Shown piece after piece: positions 17,293 through 25,179 of a stretch of 64,000 nucleotides of DNA. The notes below the pieces were generated by a model. That model did no database searches and was not told the DNA's origin. It saw only the letters and a program-made list of their open reading frames with translations. This DNA is from Candidatus Woesearchaeota archaeon (GTDB taxonomy: Archaea; Nanobdellota; Nanobdellia; Woesearchaeales; GCA-2686295). Every line of letters starts with the position of its first letter. Position 1 is the first letter of the stretch. The position numbers and the translations under genes were made by a program. The stretch is taken from contig JABMPT010000003.1 of assembly GCA_013202845.1 (NCBI GenBank), positions 47,609-111,608 of the forward strand. The letters run 5' to 3'.

Positions 17293-19632
17293 ATGAACAA
17301 AAAAGGACAAGTATTTGTAATCATTGTCGTGGTTTTCACAGCTCTAGCTCTATACACCATGGTTGCTGGAATGAACCAAAAATATAATTCAAAGATAAAA
17401 TCACAAATTGACGCAACAGTCGGTAGATACGCCTCATTAACAATAAATGCGTATCAAGAGCAAGAAGCGGGGATGCTATATCTAGATAATGCTGCAAAAT
17501 TAAGCTTAAGCAGAGCGCTTATAGAAGCAGGAAATAATGGGGGCTTAGAAGACAATGAATGTGGAAATTCCGCATATAATCTCTGGAATTCTGAAACAGA
17601 AAGTTGCTTACCAGAACAAGAAAAAGAATTCAAGAAAATATTTAGCAGAGTACTTGGAGAAGAATTGACCGGTTTCAACAAATTTCCAATATCTAACAAA
17701 CATTTCCTGACTATGAGCCAGAAAGGAGAAGAACTCGAAGTAATCGGGGAAACAAATGAAAAGATAAGGATTGCATTGACATTAGACGGCGATGTAAAGG
17801 AAGCTGGAGATATAGAAACAAGGGAAATACCTCCAGAAGCAATAGCAAGAATAAACCAATATGACAGCATAATACAACAGGCAAGTCATGAACACCAAGT
17901 TGAAGAGGCATTGATAAAAGCAATTATAACACAGGAATCTCTCGGAGATGCAAAAGCAGTGTCTCCAACAGGAGCCGCAGGCATAATGCAGTTCACATCA
18001 AGAACAGCAAAGGATTATTTTGAATCAGAAGTCGAACCAATAACTCCCGTATGTCAACTAAATCACTGTGAACCTGACAACACAAGAGTGTATATAGAAG
18101 ATCCTAGATTTGATCCTGTAAAAGCAATACCTGCAGGCGCAAAATACTTATCAGTACTAAGAAACAATAAAGAATTCAGAGAATTATCACAAGCACCTAT
18201 CTTTGCGGTTGCATCATATAATGCAGGTTCAGGACCAATAATTCTTGCATTGCTGAAGACAAAAAAAGATGATCCTGTGTGGGAAGAAGTCACAGCAGTA
18301 ATTAGTCCAGACACTCTAAAACAATTCGATCCATACAAGAGCTGGAGTGATGAACAAGTAAACAACAAAATAGATGAGATAAAGACTTATGTAGAAAGAG
18401 TTAGAGGATACTTTGTTGCTTGGGGAGGACTTGATTTGAGGTCACCGACAACTACTGGTTTCTTTGAATTCGGACAAAACTTCAAAACAAGCACAGAATA
18501 CAATCTCTCAATTTATGAAGAACTAAAAGAATTTGCACAAGAAACAATAGACGAATGCAAAGATAATGTTTCAAAATGCTTGGATAATAAAATGAGTGAA
18601 TACAACAAAGAACATGACACAGAACTCTTACATTTACATGATTGCGAAGAGGGCGCAGAACGTGTATTCTATGATTTCATCGAGAATTTGCAGGATTGCA
18701 CATATTCGTGGGGAGATAATTGTAAATGCAAGATTACAGAAGAATATAGCGAAGATGAAATAAAAGCAGGATTAAAAGAAGATTACAGAATAACATTCAG
18801 TGAAAAAATAGTTCCTCAATCAATGGTCGCAACACCAAAACTGTTCTTTGAAGTAGAGATGGCAGAGCCAAAGGAACTGAAAGCAGAGTTCAGTATTGAA
18901 GATACAAACTTTTGGGCGCCAGAAGAATACTTGTTTGAATACAACAAAGAATTAGAGAACAAGAGAATCACTTTTTATGACCAGTTATCAGGAAACAGAC
19001 ATGAGTTAGAAGATTTCAATAAATTATTCCTTGTCAAAAGAAATAATAAACTATCTCTATGGGTTGATTCAGAATTTAGTGAAAAATTCAGAACCGCAGT
19101 GCAAACACCTTCAGAAATACCAAACGAATGCACAGTTGCAAAACAAACTTTCAGAATATGCGCAAAAACAACAGACAAGCTACCAGTTGTAAAAGAGAAC
19201 AATAACAGAAAGGAATTAGTGTATGAAGAAGCAAAGATAAAATTCGCATTGACATTGATAGATGAGACCCCTCCTGCAAAAGTGAAGAATCTAAATGTGC
19301 AAAGAAGTGATAGTAGAATAACAATAACTTGGGAACAAGAAAACATCGATGATTTGGTATTGTACAAAGCATCCTATTACAACACAGCAACTAACGAACA
19401 ATTAATTGGTGAATTTTACAAGGAACAAGCAGAAGAAAACATTGCTATCAAAGAAAAAAACAAATTATACTATGAAGGACTTCCAAACACAGAAATAAAA
19501 TACTATTTAGAGATTGAAAAGAGCGAGTTCAACATACAGGATGATACAGGATACACTTTCAAGATTGCAGCTATTGACAACTTCCAGAACAAGAACACAG
19601 GAACTGAATTTCTCCTAATAGCAGAGTCATAA
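17293..19632 (+). CDS. Pilin-like protein with lytic transglycosylase (SLT) domain and FN3-like domain
   Basis: This 779-residue protein begins MNKKGQVFVIIVVVF, with a class III KKG-Q junction and a membrane helix. Residues ~185-380 form an SLT/goose-lysozyme-like domain with all core motifs: catalytic Glu215 in TQESLGD, GAAGIMQF, DPVKAIPAGAKYL and ASYNAG. This family cleaves the glycan strands of bacterial peptidoglycan. A fibronectin type III-like domain near 665-775 begins PPAKVKNLNV. The domain order places the enzyme outside the cell. As archaea lack murein, the target is probably a bacterial wall; a structural or carbohydrate-binding role cannot be excluded. Confidence 0.85.
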   Translation: MNKKGQVFVIIVVVFTALALYTMVAGMNQKYNSKIKSQIDATVGRYASLTINAYQEQEAGMLYLDNAAKLSLSRALIEAGNNGGLEDNECGNSAYNLWNSETESCLPEQEKEFKKIFSRVLGEELTGFNKFPISNKHFLTMSQKGEELEVIGETNEKIRIALTLDGDVKEAGDIETREIPPEAIARINQYDSIIQQASHEHQVEEALIKAIITQESLGDAKAVSPTGAAGIMQFTSRTAKDYFESEVEPITPVCQLNHCEPDNTRVYIEDPRFDPVKAIPAGAKYLSVLRNNKEFRELSQAPIFAVASYNAGSGPIILALLKTKKDDPVWEEVTAVISPDTLKQFDPYKSWSDEQVNNKIDEIKTYVERVRGYFVAWGGLDLRSPTTTGFFEFGQNFKTSTEYNLSIYEELKEFAQETIDECKDNVSKCLDNKMSEYNKEHDTELLHLHDCEEGAERVFYDFIENLQDCTYSWGDNCKCKITEEYSEDEIKAGLKEDYRITFSEKIVPQSMVATPKLFFEVEMAEPKELKAEFSIEDTNFWAPEEYLFEYNKELENKRITFYDQLSGNRHELEDFNKLFLVKRNNKLSLWVDSEFSEKFRTAVQTPSEIPNECTVAKQTFRICAKTTDKLPVVKENNNRKELVYEEAKIKFALTLIDETPPAKVKNLNVQRSDSRITITWEQENIDDLVLYKASYYNTATNEQLIGEFYKEQAEENIAIKEKNKLYYEGLPNTEIKYYLEIEKSEFNIQDDTGYTFKIAAIDNFQNKNTGTEFLLIAES

Positions 19633-19695
19633 ATATAATTTCTACAACAATAAAGTTTTTAAACAAAGGAAAACCCTCAAATCTTGGGGGATTAA

Positions 19696-20907
19696 ATGAT
19701 TACAATACCATTATCTGATATAAAGCAAAAGATTAAGGAACAAAGCAGTCTTTCTGACGACGAAATCGAGAGCAAGATTAAAACCAAACTCGATGAATTA
19801 TCAGGATTAATTTCTGAAGAAGGTGCAGCTCACATAATAGCTAATGAATTAAGTGTAAAGCTAGTGGCTGCTGCTCAAGGAGAAAAGATTCAAGTTAAAA
19901 ACATCCTTGCAGGCATGAGGAATGTTGAAGTTAGCGGAAAAGTAACAAGGAAATATGAACTTAGAGAGTTCCAGACAGAGAAGAGAAGTGGAAAACTGGC
20001 AAGCTTCATAATTGCAGATGAAACAGGATTTATCAGAGTTGTGTTGTGGAATGATCAAACAGATGAATTTGCAAAGATAAACGAAGGCGACATAATAACC
20101 TTACAAGGAGGTTATGTGCGTGACAACAATGGAAGAAAAGAAATTCATATGGGCGATAACGGGAAGATAAACATCAATCCTTCTGGCGTTACAGTGAAAG
20201 ATGTCCAGGAATCAGTGGTAAGAAAGAAACTATCTGAATTAGCAGAAGGAGACGATAACGTTGAGGTACTTGCAACAATTGTACAGGTATTTGACATAAG
20301 ATTCTTTGAGATTGATGGCGAAACAGGAAGAAGAGTTACAGAGAAAGAAGGAAAATACTACTTAGGAGACAAAGAAGTAGAGAACATGACGTATGCTTAT
20401 GTATTAAACATTTTCCTGGACGACGGAACAGAGAACATAAGAACTGTTCTATGGAGAAACCAAATACAGAAACTATTGGAATTAACAAATGAAGAAGTGT
20501 TAAAATTCAGGGAAAACCCTACTGATTTCGAACCATTGAAGACAGAACTTCTAGGAACAATTGTCAAGGTTGTTGGAAGAACCAATAAAAATGAAGCATT
20601 CGACAGATTGGAATTGGTTGCAAATCTCATATACAAAGATGTTGATCCAGAAGAAGAGATAAAAAAAATAAAACAAGAGACAAAGGAAGAAACATCGGCT
20701 ACTGAAACAGAAACAAAAGAAGCAACAGAACCTGCAACTCCTGAACCAACAAAAGAGGTTGAACCTGAACCAGTTGTAGAGGAAGAAAGCGTGGAAGAAG
20801 ATACAACTGCAGTTGAAGAAGCAGTTATTGAAGACGAAGAAAAACCGGAGTTGAAAGAAGAAGCCTTATCTATCAATGACTTAGAAGACTTAGATAAAGG
20901 AAAATAA
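19696..20907 (+). CDS. RPA-like single-stranded DNA-binding protein with OB folds
   Basis: This 403-residue protein has a helical N-terminus (~1-65) and an OB fold (~70-165) containing NVEVSGKVTRKYELREF and RVVLWNDQTDEF. A second OB fold (~180-305) contains YVLNIFLDDGTENIRTVLWRNQ. An acidic, Glu/Pro-rich tail of ~90 residues resembles the protein-recruiting tails of SSB/RPA. The family coats single-stranded DNA in replication and repair. A TATA-like GTTTTTAAAC near 19652 gives it its own transcript. Confidence 0.85.
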   Translation: MITIPLSDIKQKIKEQSSLSDDEIESKIKTKLDELSGLISEEGAAHIIANELSVKLVAAAQGEKIQVKNILAGMRNVEVSGKVTRKYELREFQTEKRSGKLASFIIADETGFIRVVLWNDQTDEFAKINEGDIITLQGGYVRDNNGRKEIHMGDNGKININPSGVTVKDVQESVVRKKLSELAEGDDNVEVLATIVQVFDIRFFEIDGETGRRVTEKEGKYYLGDKEVENMTYAYVLNIFLDDGTENIRTVLWRNQIQKLLELTNEEVLKFRENPTDFEPLKTELLGTIVKVVGRTNKNEAFDRLELVANLIYKDVDPEEEIKKIKQETKEETSATETETKEATEPATPEPTKEVEPEPVVEEESVEEDTTAVEEAVIEDEEKPELKEEALSINDLEDLDKGK

Positions 20908-20921
20908 TTGTTCTAAAATAA

Positions 20922-21371
20922 TTATGCCAACACAAGTATTAGTAAATATATATCTAAGAATGAGAAAGCTAGAAGCATGGCTTTGTCAAACAAGCCACCA
21001 GTTACAAGCCTGCCTCTGATTTTTTTGTCGACTAAAAAGAAAGAAATACCTAGTTTTGTGAAAGAATCTAAAAACAAATGAGAAGAAAAACCTATGAGAA
21101 AAGCCAAAGCTAAAACCAAATCAAACAATAAATAGATAACTAGAGAAAACAGAATCATAGCATAAAAGGAATGAAAAAATCCTCTGTGAGAAAAAAACCA
21201 TGAAACAAACTTCGCTTTTCTGCCAAGAATTGATGATGAGCGATCAATATCAGGGAATAAAGAGCCAAATAAAAGGAAAAAAGCAAACAAAACAGGATTA
21301 CTGACGTCTAAAAACAATGAGAGTAGTAAAAAGACAAAGAAAGCAACAACCAAATGAGTTCTACCAAGCAT
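20922..21371 (-). CDS. YdjM/DUF457-like membrane-bound metal-dependent hydrolase
   Basis: Starting at ATG 21371 gives 149 residues (MLGRTHLVVAFFVF). It is highly hydrophobic with about four helices and has the family motifs: early TH, LFPDIDR in the second helix, HRGFFHS and the later SHLFLD. These are the metal-ligand positions in YdjM-type proteins (DNA-damage-linked membrane hydrolases in bacteria). The next upstream start (21416) would lie across the shared TATA box, so it is rejected. The substrate is unknown. Confidence 0.75.
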   Translation of the reverse strand: MLGRTHLVVAFFVFLLLSLFLDVSNPVLFAFFLLFGSLFPDIDRSSSILGRKAKFVSWFFSHRGFFHSFYAMILFSLVIYLLFDLVLALAFLIGFSSHLFLDSFTKLGISFFLVDKKIRGRLVTGGLFDKAMLLAFSFLDIYLLILVLA

Positions 21372-21393
21372 AAAAGATAGTAGTGAAAAAACA

Positions 21394-21403
21394 TTTATAT
21401 AAA
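21394..21403. promoter_or_regulatory. Shared palindromic TATA box for two divergent leaderless genes
   Basis: TTTATATAAA is self-complementary and lies almost exactly midway between the divergent starts at 21371 (minus) and 21422 (plus), about 23-27 bases from each. This is the right distance for archaeal TBP to serve leaderless transcripts in both directions. Confidence 0.6.
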
Positions 21404-21421
21404 TTTCACTTTGCAAGCGAT

Positions 21422-22318
21422 GTGAAGATAAAACTAATAATAAATCCTCTGGCAGGAGTACAGAAAAGAAATATAAACAAACTAAAGAGAAATATCCTTC
21501 CAGAACAGAGAACAGAGAAGAAAATAGAAGAATTCTTTGAAGAAAACAACATAAAGATAGACATTTCTAGGACTAAAAAAGCAGGAGACGGAACAATCCT
21601 TGCAAAAAAAGCAAAAAACTACGATATAGTTATAGCTGCTGGCGGAGATGGAACCATCAACGAAGTGATAAATGGACTGGATGCAAAGACAAAACTAGGG
21701 ATAATACCTATAGGGTCAGGGAATGTCTTTGCAAAAGAGCTTAAAATACCCTTACAAACAAGAAAAGCCTGTGAAGTGATTCTGAAAGAAAAAACAAAAA
21801 AGGTTGATCTCGGCACAATAAACAACAAGAAATTCATATTTGTAGCAGGCATAGGTTTTGATGCACACGCAATAACAAATATGAAACCGAAGCTAAAAGG
21901 ATTAATAGGAAAGCATTCATACACAGTAGCAGGTCTGAAGACTTTATTTCAACATAAACCAGAAGAACTAGATATAAAGATTAATGGAAAAAAACAAGAA
22001 AAAGGATACTTTGCAATCATAAGCAATGTCAAGAGATACGGAGGAAACATAAAAATAACTCCTGAAGCGGAATTGGACGACGGATATTTAGATTTATGCA
22101 TCTTCAAAAACAAGGATGTGTGGAGCATCATGAAATATGTTGTAGGGGCTGCTAGCGGAACAATCTCTAAGATAAAAGAGATAAAGCAATACAAAATAAA
22201 AAAAGCAGAGATAAAATCGAAAAATAGAGTTCTATTCCATACAGACGCAGAAATAGGAGGCACAACACCAGTAAAAATAAGTGTTTTGCCAAAAAAATTA
22301 GAAATAATAACACCCTAA
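21422..22318 (+). CDS. Diacylglycerol/lipid kinase family protein (YegS-like)
   Basis: Starting at GTG 21422 gives 298 residues (MKIKLIINPLAG). The nucleotide-binding motifs of the DAGK catalytic domain are present: AAGGDGTINEVINGL and GSGNVFAKEL, then VDLG and the C-terminal HTDAEIGG. Family members phosphorylate lipid alcohols such as diacylglycerol or archaeal polar-lipid analogues at the membrane. An ATG at 21383 is in frame but overlaps the TATA box, so it cannot be in the expected transcript. Confidence 0.85.
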   Translation: MKIKLIINPLAGVQKRNINKLKRNILPEQRTEKKIEEFFEENNIKIDISRTKKAGDGTILAKKAKNYDIVIAAGGDGTINEVINGLDAKTKLGIIPIGSGNVFAKELKIPLQTRKACEVILKEKTKKVDLGTINNKKFIFVAGIGFDAHAITNMKPKLKGLIGKHSYTVAGLKTLFQHKPEELDIKINGKKQEKGYFAIISNVKRYGGNIKITPEAELDDGYLDLCIFKNKDVWSIMKYVVGAASGTISKIKEIKQYKIKKAEIKSKNRVLFHTDAEIGGTTPVKISVLPKKLEIITP

Positions 22319-22347
22319 CACTGGTCACTGGACATGCTCGCGTCAGG

Positions 22348-22481
22348 TATATAAAGGAAATAAACCTAATTCTTATGGTCGCTTCGAAATAAAAGCGTCA
22401 ACTCCACCCTCTGGAGCCATAGAAGCTCATAATGAAGGAGGGTCTGAAATAAAATGCGAAAAGCAAACGGAGGTGTTGTAT
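22348..22481 (+). promoter_or_regulatory. Promoter plus ~105-base structured leader
   Basis: TATATAAA (22348-22355) predicts a transcript start near 22378, leaving a leader of about 105 bases, long for this genome. It contains CGCTT/AAGCG (22380-22384 with 22393-22397). It also contains a two-tier stem: ACCCTC/GAGGGT (22406-22411 with 22438-22443) enclosing GAGC/GCTC (22414-22417 with 22425-22428). The ribosome site CGGAGG lies at 22468-22473. It could be a regulatory leader or a small RNA processed from it. Confidence 0.45.
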
Positions 22482-22772
22482 ATGGAAACAATACAACAAG
22501 TAAAATCTGTTTCTGGGAAAAACTTTCCAGAGAAAAAAATTAGAGCTGGAGCCGTAGTAGCAACTATCTGGGCTAACAGCGCCGTCAACAAAGACGGTGA
22601 ACAAGTAAGTTACAAAACAATTTCTTTTGAGAGAACTTACAAAGATAAAAACAATGAATGGCAAACAACCAATTCTTTAAGAATGAATGATTTGCCAAAA
22701 GCAACTCTAGTTCTGACAAAAGCATATGAACATTTAGCTTTATCAGAAAAAGCTGTTGAAGAGGAAGCATAA
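22482..22772 (+). CDS. Small conserved protein, possible nucleic-acid binder
   Basis: ATG 22482 is 8 bases after a GGAGG site and gives 96 residues. After ~18 residues it is a compact beta-rich domain (KIRAGAVVATIWAN, YKTISFERTYKD) followed by a helix (DLPKATLVLTKAYEHLAL) and an acidic end. The beta-sheet-plus-helix layout is reminiscent of PC4/Whirly-type single-strand binding folds, but no diagnostic motif proves this. It lies directly before radA, each with its own promoter. Confidence 0.6.
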   Translation: METIQQVKSVSGKNFPEKKIRAGAVVATIWANSAVNKDGEQVSYKTISFERTYKDKNNEWQTTNSLRMNDLPKATLVLTKAYEHLALSEKAVEEEA

Positions 22773-22869
22773 CTTCCTCTAATTTTTCGAATAAAACAAA
22801 ACAATTCCGATAAAAACAGGAAAACTTTTATTAATAATCAAGGAATAGAAAAATAGTAGGTGATATAAA

Positions 22870-23859
22870 ATGTTAAAAGAAGCACAAGAAAAAGTTATAA
22901 TTAAAAAAGAAGTTAAAATCACACCAAAAAAAGAAAAAACAATAGAAAATCTGCCGGGTGTTGGTGCCGCTACCGCTGAAAAACTAAAACTAGTAGGATA
23001 TGATAATCTAATGAGTGTTGCTGTTTCAACACCAGGACAACTAGTAAATGCGGTTGGAGTATCAGAGCTAGTTGCTAGAAAAATGATCCAATCTGCCAGA
23101 GATAATATGGACATGGGCTTTCAAACAGGTATAGATGTTCTCAAAAAAAGGGAAAATGTTAACAGAATAACAACTGGAAGCAAAAACTTTGATGAAATCC
23201 TATTAGGCGGTCTGGAAACAGGAGCAATCACAGAGTGTTTTGGAGCATACGGAAGCTCAAAAACACAACTCGCTCATCAAATAGCTGTTAACTGCCAAGT
23301 AGAAGATCCAGATGCAGTAGCCGTTTACATAGACACAGAAAACACTTTCAGACCTGAAAGAATAAAGCAGATGGCTGAAGCACAAGGACTGAATGTAGAA
23401 CAAGTGCTGAAAAACATAAAGGTTGCCAGGGCATACAACTCTGACCATCAGATGTTATTGGCAGAAAAAGTTGAAGACTTGATAAAAGAAGGATTGAAAG
23501 TAAGAGTGTTAATAGTGGATTCTTTAACAGCTCATTTCAGAGCAGAATTTGTTGGAAGAGGCACACTTGCAGAAAGACAGCAAAAACTAAACAAACATAT
23601 GCACGTCTTATCAAAAGTAGCAGACATATACAATCTCTGTGTGTATGTTACAAACCAAGTCATGGCAAAGCCAGATCAATTCTTTGGAGACCCAACAGAA
23701 GCAATAGGCGGACATGTAGTTGCTCATAATAGTACCTTCAGAATATACCTAAGAAGAGGGAAAAAAGGCACAAGAGTGGCCAAGTTGGTTGATGCACCAA
23801 ATCTACCAGATGCTGAAGCTATTTTCAACATTGATGAGGCTGGAATAACTGACGTCTAA
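22870..23859 (+). CDS. radA: RadA recombinase with altered Walker A
   Basis: This 329-residue protein has the usual archaeal RadA length and order: N-terminal helix-hairpin-helix (ENLPGVGAATAEKL, ~26-40), then the RecA core. Walker B is VRVLIVDSLT and the L2/C-terminal region contains GGHVVAHNSTFRIYLRRGK. It forms ATP-dependent filaments for strand exchange. The Walker A (residues 125-132) reads GAYGSSKT, with Ser130 where GxxxxGKT has glycine. The promoter region CTTTTATTAAT and an AGGTGAT ribosome site precede it. Confidence 0.95.
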   Translation: MLKEAQEKVIIKKEVKITPKKEKTIENLPGVGAATAEKLKLVGYDNLMSVAVSTPGQLVNAVGVSELVARKMIQSARDNMDMGFQTGIDVLKKRENVNRITTGSKNFDEILLGGLETGAITECFGAYGSSKTQLAHQIAVNCQVEDPDAVAVYIDTENTFRPERIKQMAEAQGLNVEQVLKNIKVARAYNSDHQMLLAEKVEDLIKEGLKVRVLIVDSLTAHFRAEFVGRGTLAERQQKLNKHMHVLSKVADIYNLCVYVTNQVMAKPDQFFGDPTEAIGGHVVAHNSTFRIYLRRGKKGTRVAKLVDAPNLPDAEAIFNIDEAGITDV

Positions 23860-23875
23860 TTTTTTTATTTTTCTT
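23860..23875 (+). terminator. T-rich terminator after radA
   Basis: Two T runs (TTTTTTTA then TTTTTC) begin right after the TAA stop and precede a new TATA box at 23891. Oligo-T tracts of this kind terminate archaeal transcription. Confidence 0.5.
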
Positions 23876-23890
23876 AAAATAACAACAATA

Positions 23891-23898
23891 TTTATAAA
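23891..23898 (+). promoter_or_regulatory. TATA box for the TRAM-domain gene
   Basis: TTTATAAA lies 58 bases before ATG 23949, with AGGTGA (23935-23940) as the ribosome site. The implied leader is ~25 bases. Confidence 0.6.
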
Positions 23899-23948
23899 CA
23901 CGCAAATAAAATTCTAAAAACATAAAAAATTGTTAGGTGAAAGCATAC

Positions 23949-24485
23949 ATGAGAGGAACATTTGGAAGAAGTTTTACGCCTGTTAATGAAGGCGAAGAGT
24001 ATGATGTAAACATCGAAGGCGTCGGCGAAAAAGGCGACGGAATAGCCAGGGTTAAGGGCTTTGTTGTTTTTGTCCCTGGTGTAAAAGAAGGAGACGCAGT
24101 AAGAATTAAGATTAGTCGCGTCCTGAGAAAAGTAGGCTTTGGTGAAGTTGTTGGGGATGCACAAGCAGCGCCAAAAACTGAAGAAACAGCAGAGGAAGAA
24201 CCTGCAGAAAAAGCAGCTGAAGCTCCTGAAGAAGACGAATTACTAGACGAGTCAAAAGACAGTGAAGATTTTGGAGAAGAAGCAGAAGAGCCTGAGGCTG
24301 AAGAGGAACCTGAAGCAGAGGAAGCCATAAAGGAAGAACCTGCAGAAGAGGAAGCAGACGCCGAAGAAGCACAGAGTAGCGAGCCTGAAGAGGAGAAAGA
24401 GGAATCTGAAGCAGAAGAACCAGAAGCTGAAGAAACATCAGCCAAAAAAAAACCTGCAAAAAAGAAACCTAAGAAAAAAAAGTAA
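23949..24485 (+). CDS. TRAM-domain RNA-binding protein with long acidic and lysine-rich tail
   Basis: ATG 23949 follows AGGTGA at a suitable distance and gives 178 residues. Residues ~10-72 form a TRAM domain (EEYDVNIEGVGEKGDGIARV, FVPGVKEGDAVRIKISRV), an RNA-binding beta-barrel found in tRNA-modifying enzymes and archaeal RNA chaperones. The tail is Glu/Ala/Pro-rich for ~90 residues and ends in poly-lysine. A solitary TRAM protein often acts as an RNA chaperone in archaea; the tail may add protein contacts. Confidence 0.85.
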   Translation: MRGTFGRSFTPVNEGEEYDVNIEGVGEKGDGIARVKGFVVFVPGVKEGDAVRIKISRVLRKVGFGEVVGDAQAAPKTEETAEEEPAEKAAEAPEEDELLDESKDSEDFGEEAEEPEAEEEPEAEEAIKEEPAEEEADAEEAQSSEPEEEKEESEAEEPEAEETSAKKKPAKKKPKKKK

Positions 24486-24502
24486 ATATTAAATAATTCT
24501 AA

Positions 24503-24516
24503 TTTTTTTATTTTTA
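24503..24516 (+). terminator. T-rich terminator after the TRAM gene
   Basis: TTTTTTTA followed by TTTTTA lies in the short gap between the TRAM stop and the next ATG at 24522. Confidence 0.45.
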
Positions 24517-24521
24517 TTATT

Positions 24522-25061
24522 ATGAGATTATTCATAGCTATAGATATCTGCAAAGAGCTAAAACAAGAAATAGCAAATATTCAGGAAAAAATAAAGGATT
24601 TAGGAAGAATAAAAACTGTTCTTGAGAAAAACTTACATCTCACATTGAAATTTCTTGGAGAAGTGGATGCTCCTGAAAAGATAATTGAACTTCTTGAAAA
24701 AATAGATTTTAAAGAGTTCTCAATAACTAGCAGTAATATAGGATTTTTTCCAAGTGATAACTTCATAAACGTTGTTTGGATAGGGTTCAAAGAAGCAAAT
24801 GGATTGATAGAGTTACAAAAGAAAATATGTGAAACTCTGAGCAAGGATTTCAAAAAAGAGAAAGATTACATTCCTCATTTGACTATTGCCAGAATAAAAT
24901 ATCTATCGCCTGAAGAAAAAGCAGAAATCTTAAAACTAAAACAACAAGATATGAAAGAGATAACTTTCAAAACACCATCATTCAAGCTTATGAAGAGCAC
25001 ATTAACAGACAAAGGTCCTGTCTATGAAGTATTAAAGGAATTCAAGGCAAAAGGTTTATAA
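24522..25061 (+). CDS. thpR: RNA 2',3'-cyclic phosphodiesterase (2'-5' RNA ligase family)
   Basis: This 179-residue protein has the usual length of the 2H phosphoesterase superfamily. Both catalytic HxTx motifs are present: HLTLKFLG near residue 44 and HLTIAR near residue 120. The family opens 2',3'-cyclic phosphates and can reversibly ligate 2'-5' linkages on tRNA halves. In this window it fits with RtcB/archease and the intron-containing tRNA-Leu. It begins with MRLFIAIDI, as family members usually do. Confidence 0.9.
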   Translation: MRLFIAIDICKELKQEIANIQEKIKDLGRIKTVLEKNLHLTLKFLGEVDAPEKIIELLEKIDFKEFSITSSNIGFFPSDNFINVVWIGFKEANGLIELQKKICETLSKDFKKEKDYIPHLTIARIKYLSPEEKAEILKLKQQDMKEITFKTPSFKLMKSTLTDKGPVYEVLKEFKAKGL

Positions 25062-25093
25062 ATAGCTCTTTTTTCTCAAAAATCATTACCAAC

Positions 25094-25167
25094 GTTTGCA
25101 TAATTTGCTTGCAAACATTGCTACCTGAGGTAAAAAAAACGGTAGAAGTTTTCTAAAAACTTTTACC
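25094..25167 (+). promoter_or_regulatory. Structured leader of the uS2 gene with alternative pairings
   Basis: Three hairpins precede the ribosome site: GTTTGC/GCAAAC (25094-25099 with 25111-25116), TACC/GGTA (25122-25125 with 25129-25132), and a 12-bp stem GGTAGAAGTTTT (25141-25152) with AAAACTTTTACC (25156-25167, one G-T pair). GGTAAAA at 25129-25135 can instead pair with TTTTACC at 25161-25167, which would break the second and third hairpins. The layout suggests a switch controlling translation, for example autoregulation by uS2. Confidence 0.45.
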
Positions 25168-25179
25168 AAGAGGATTAAA

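Noticed and set aside
20397..20876. Ser/Val-rich minus-strand frame opposite the RPA-like tail
   Set aside because: It mirrors the Glu/Pro/Thr-rich low-complexity tail on the other strand and is not a gene.
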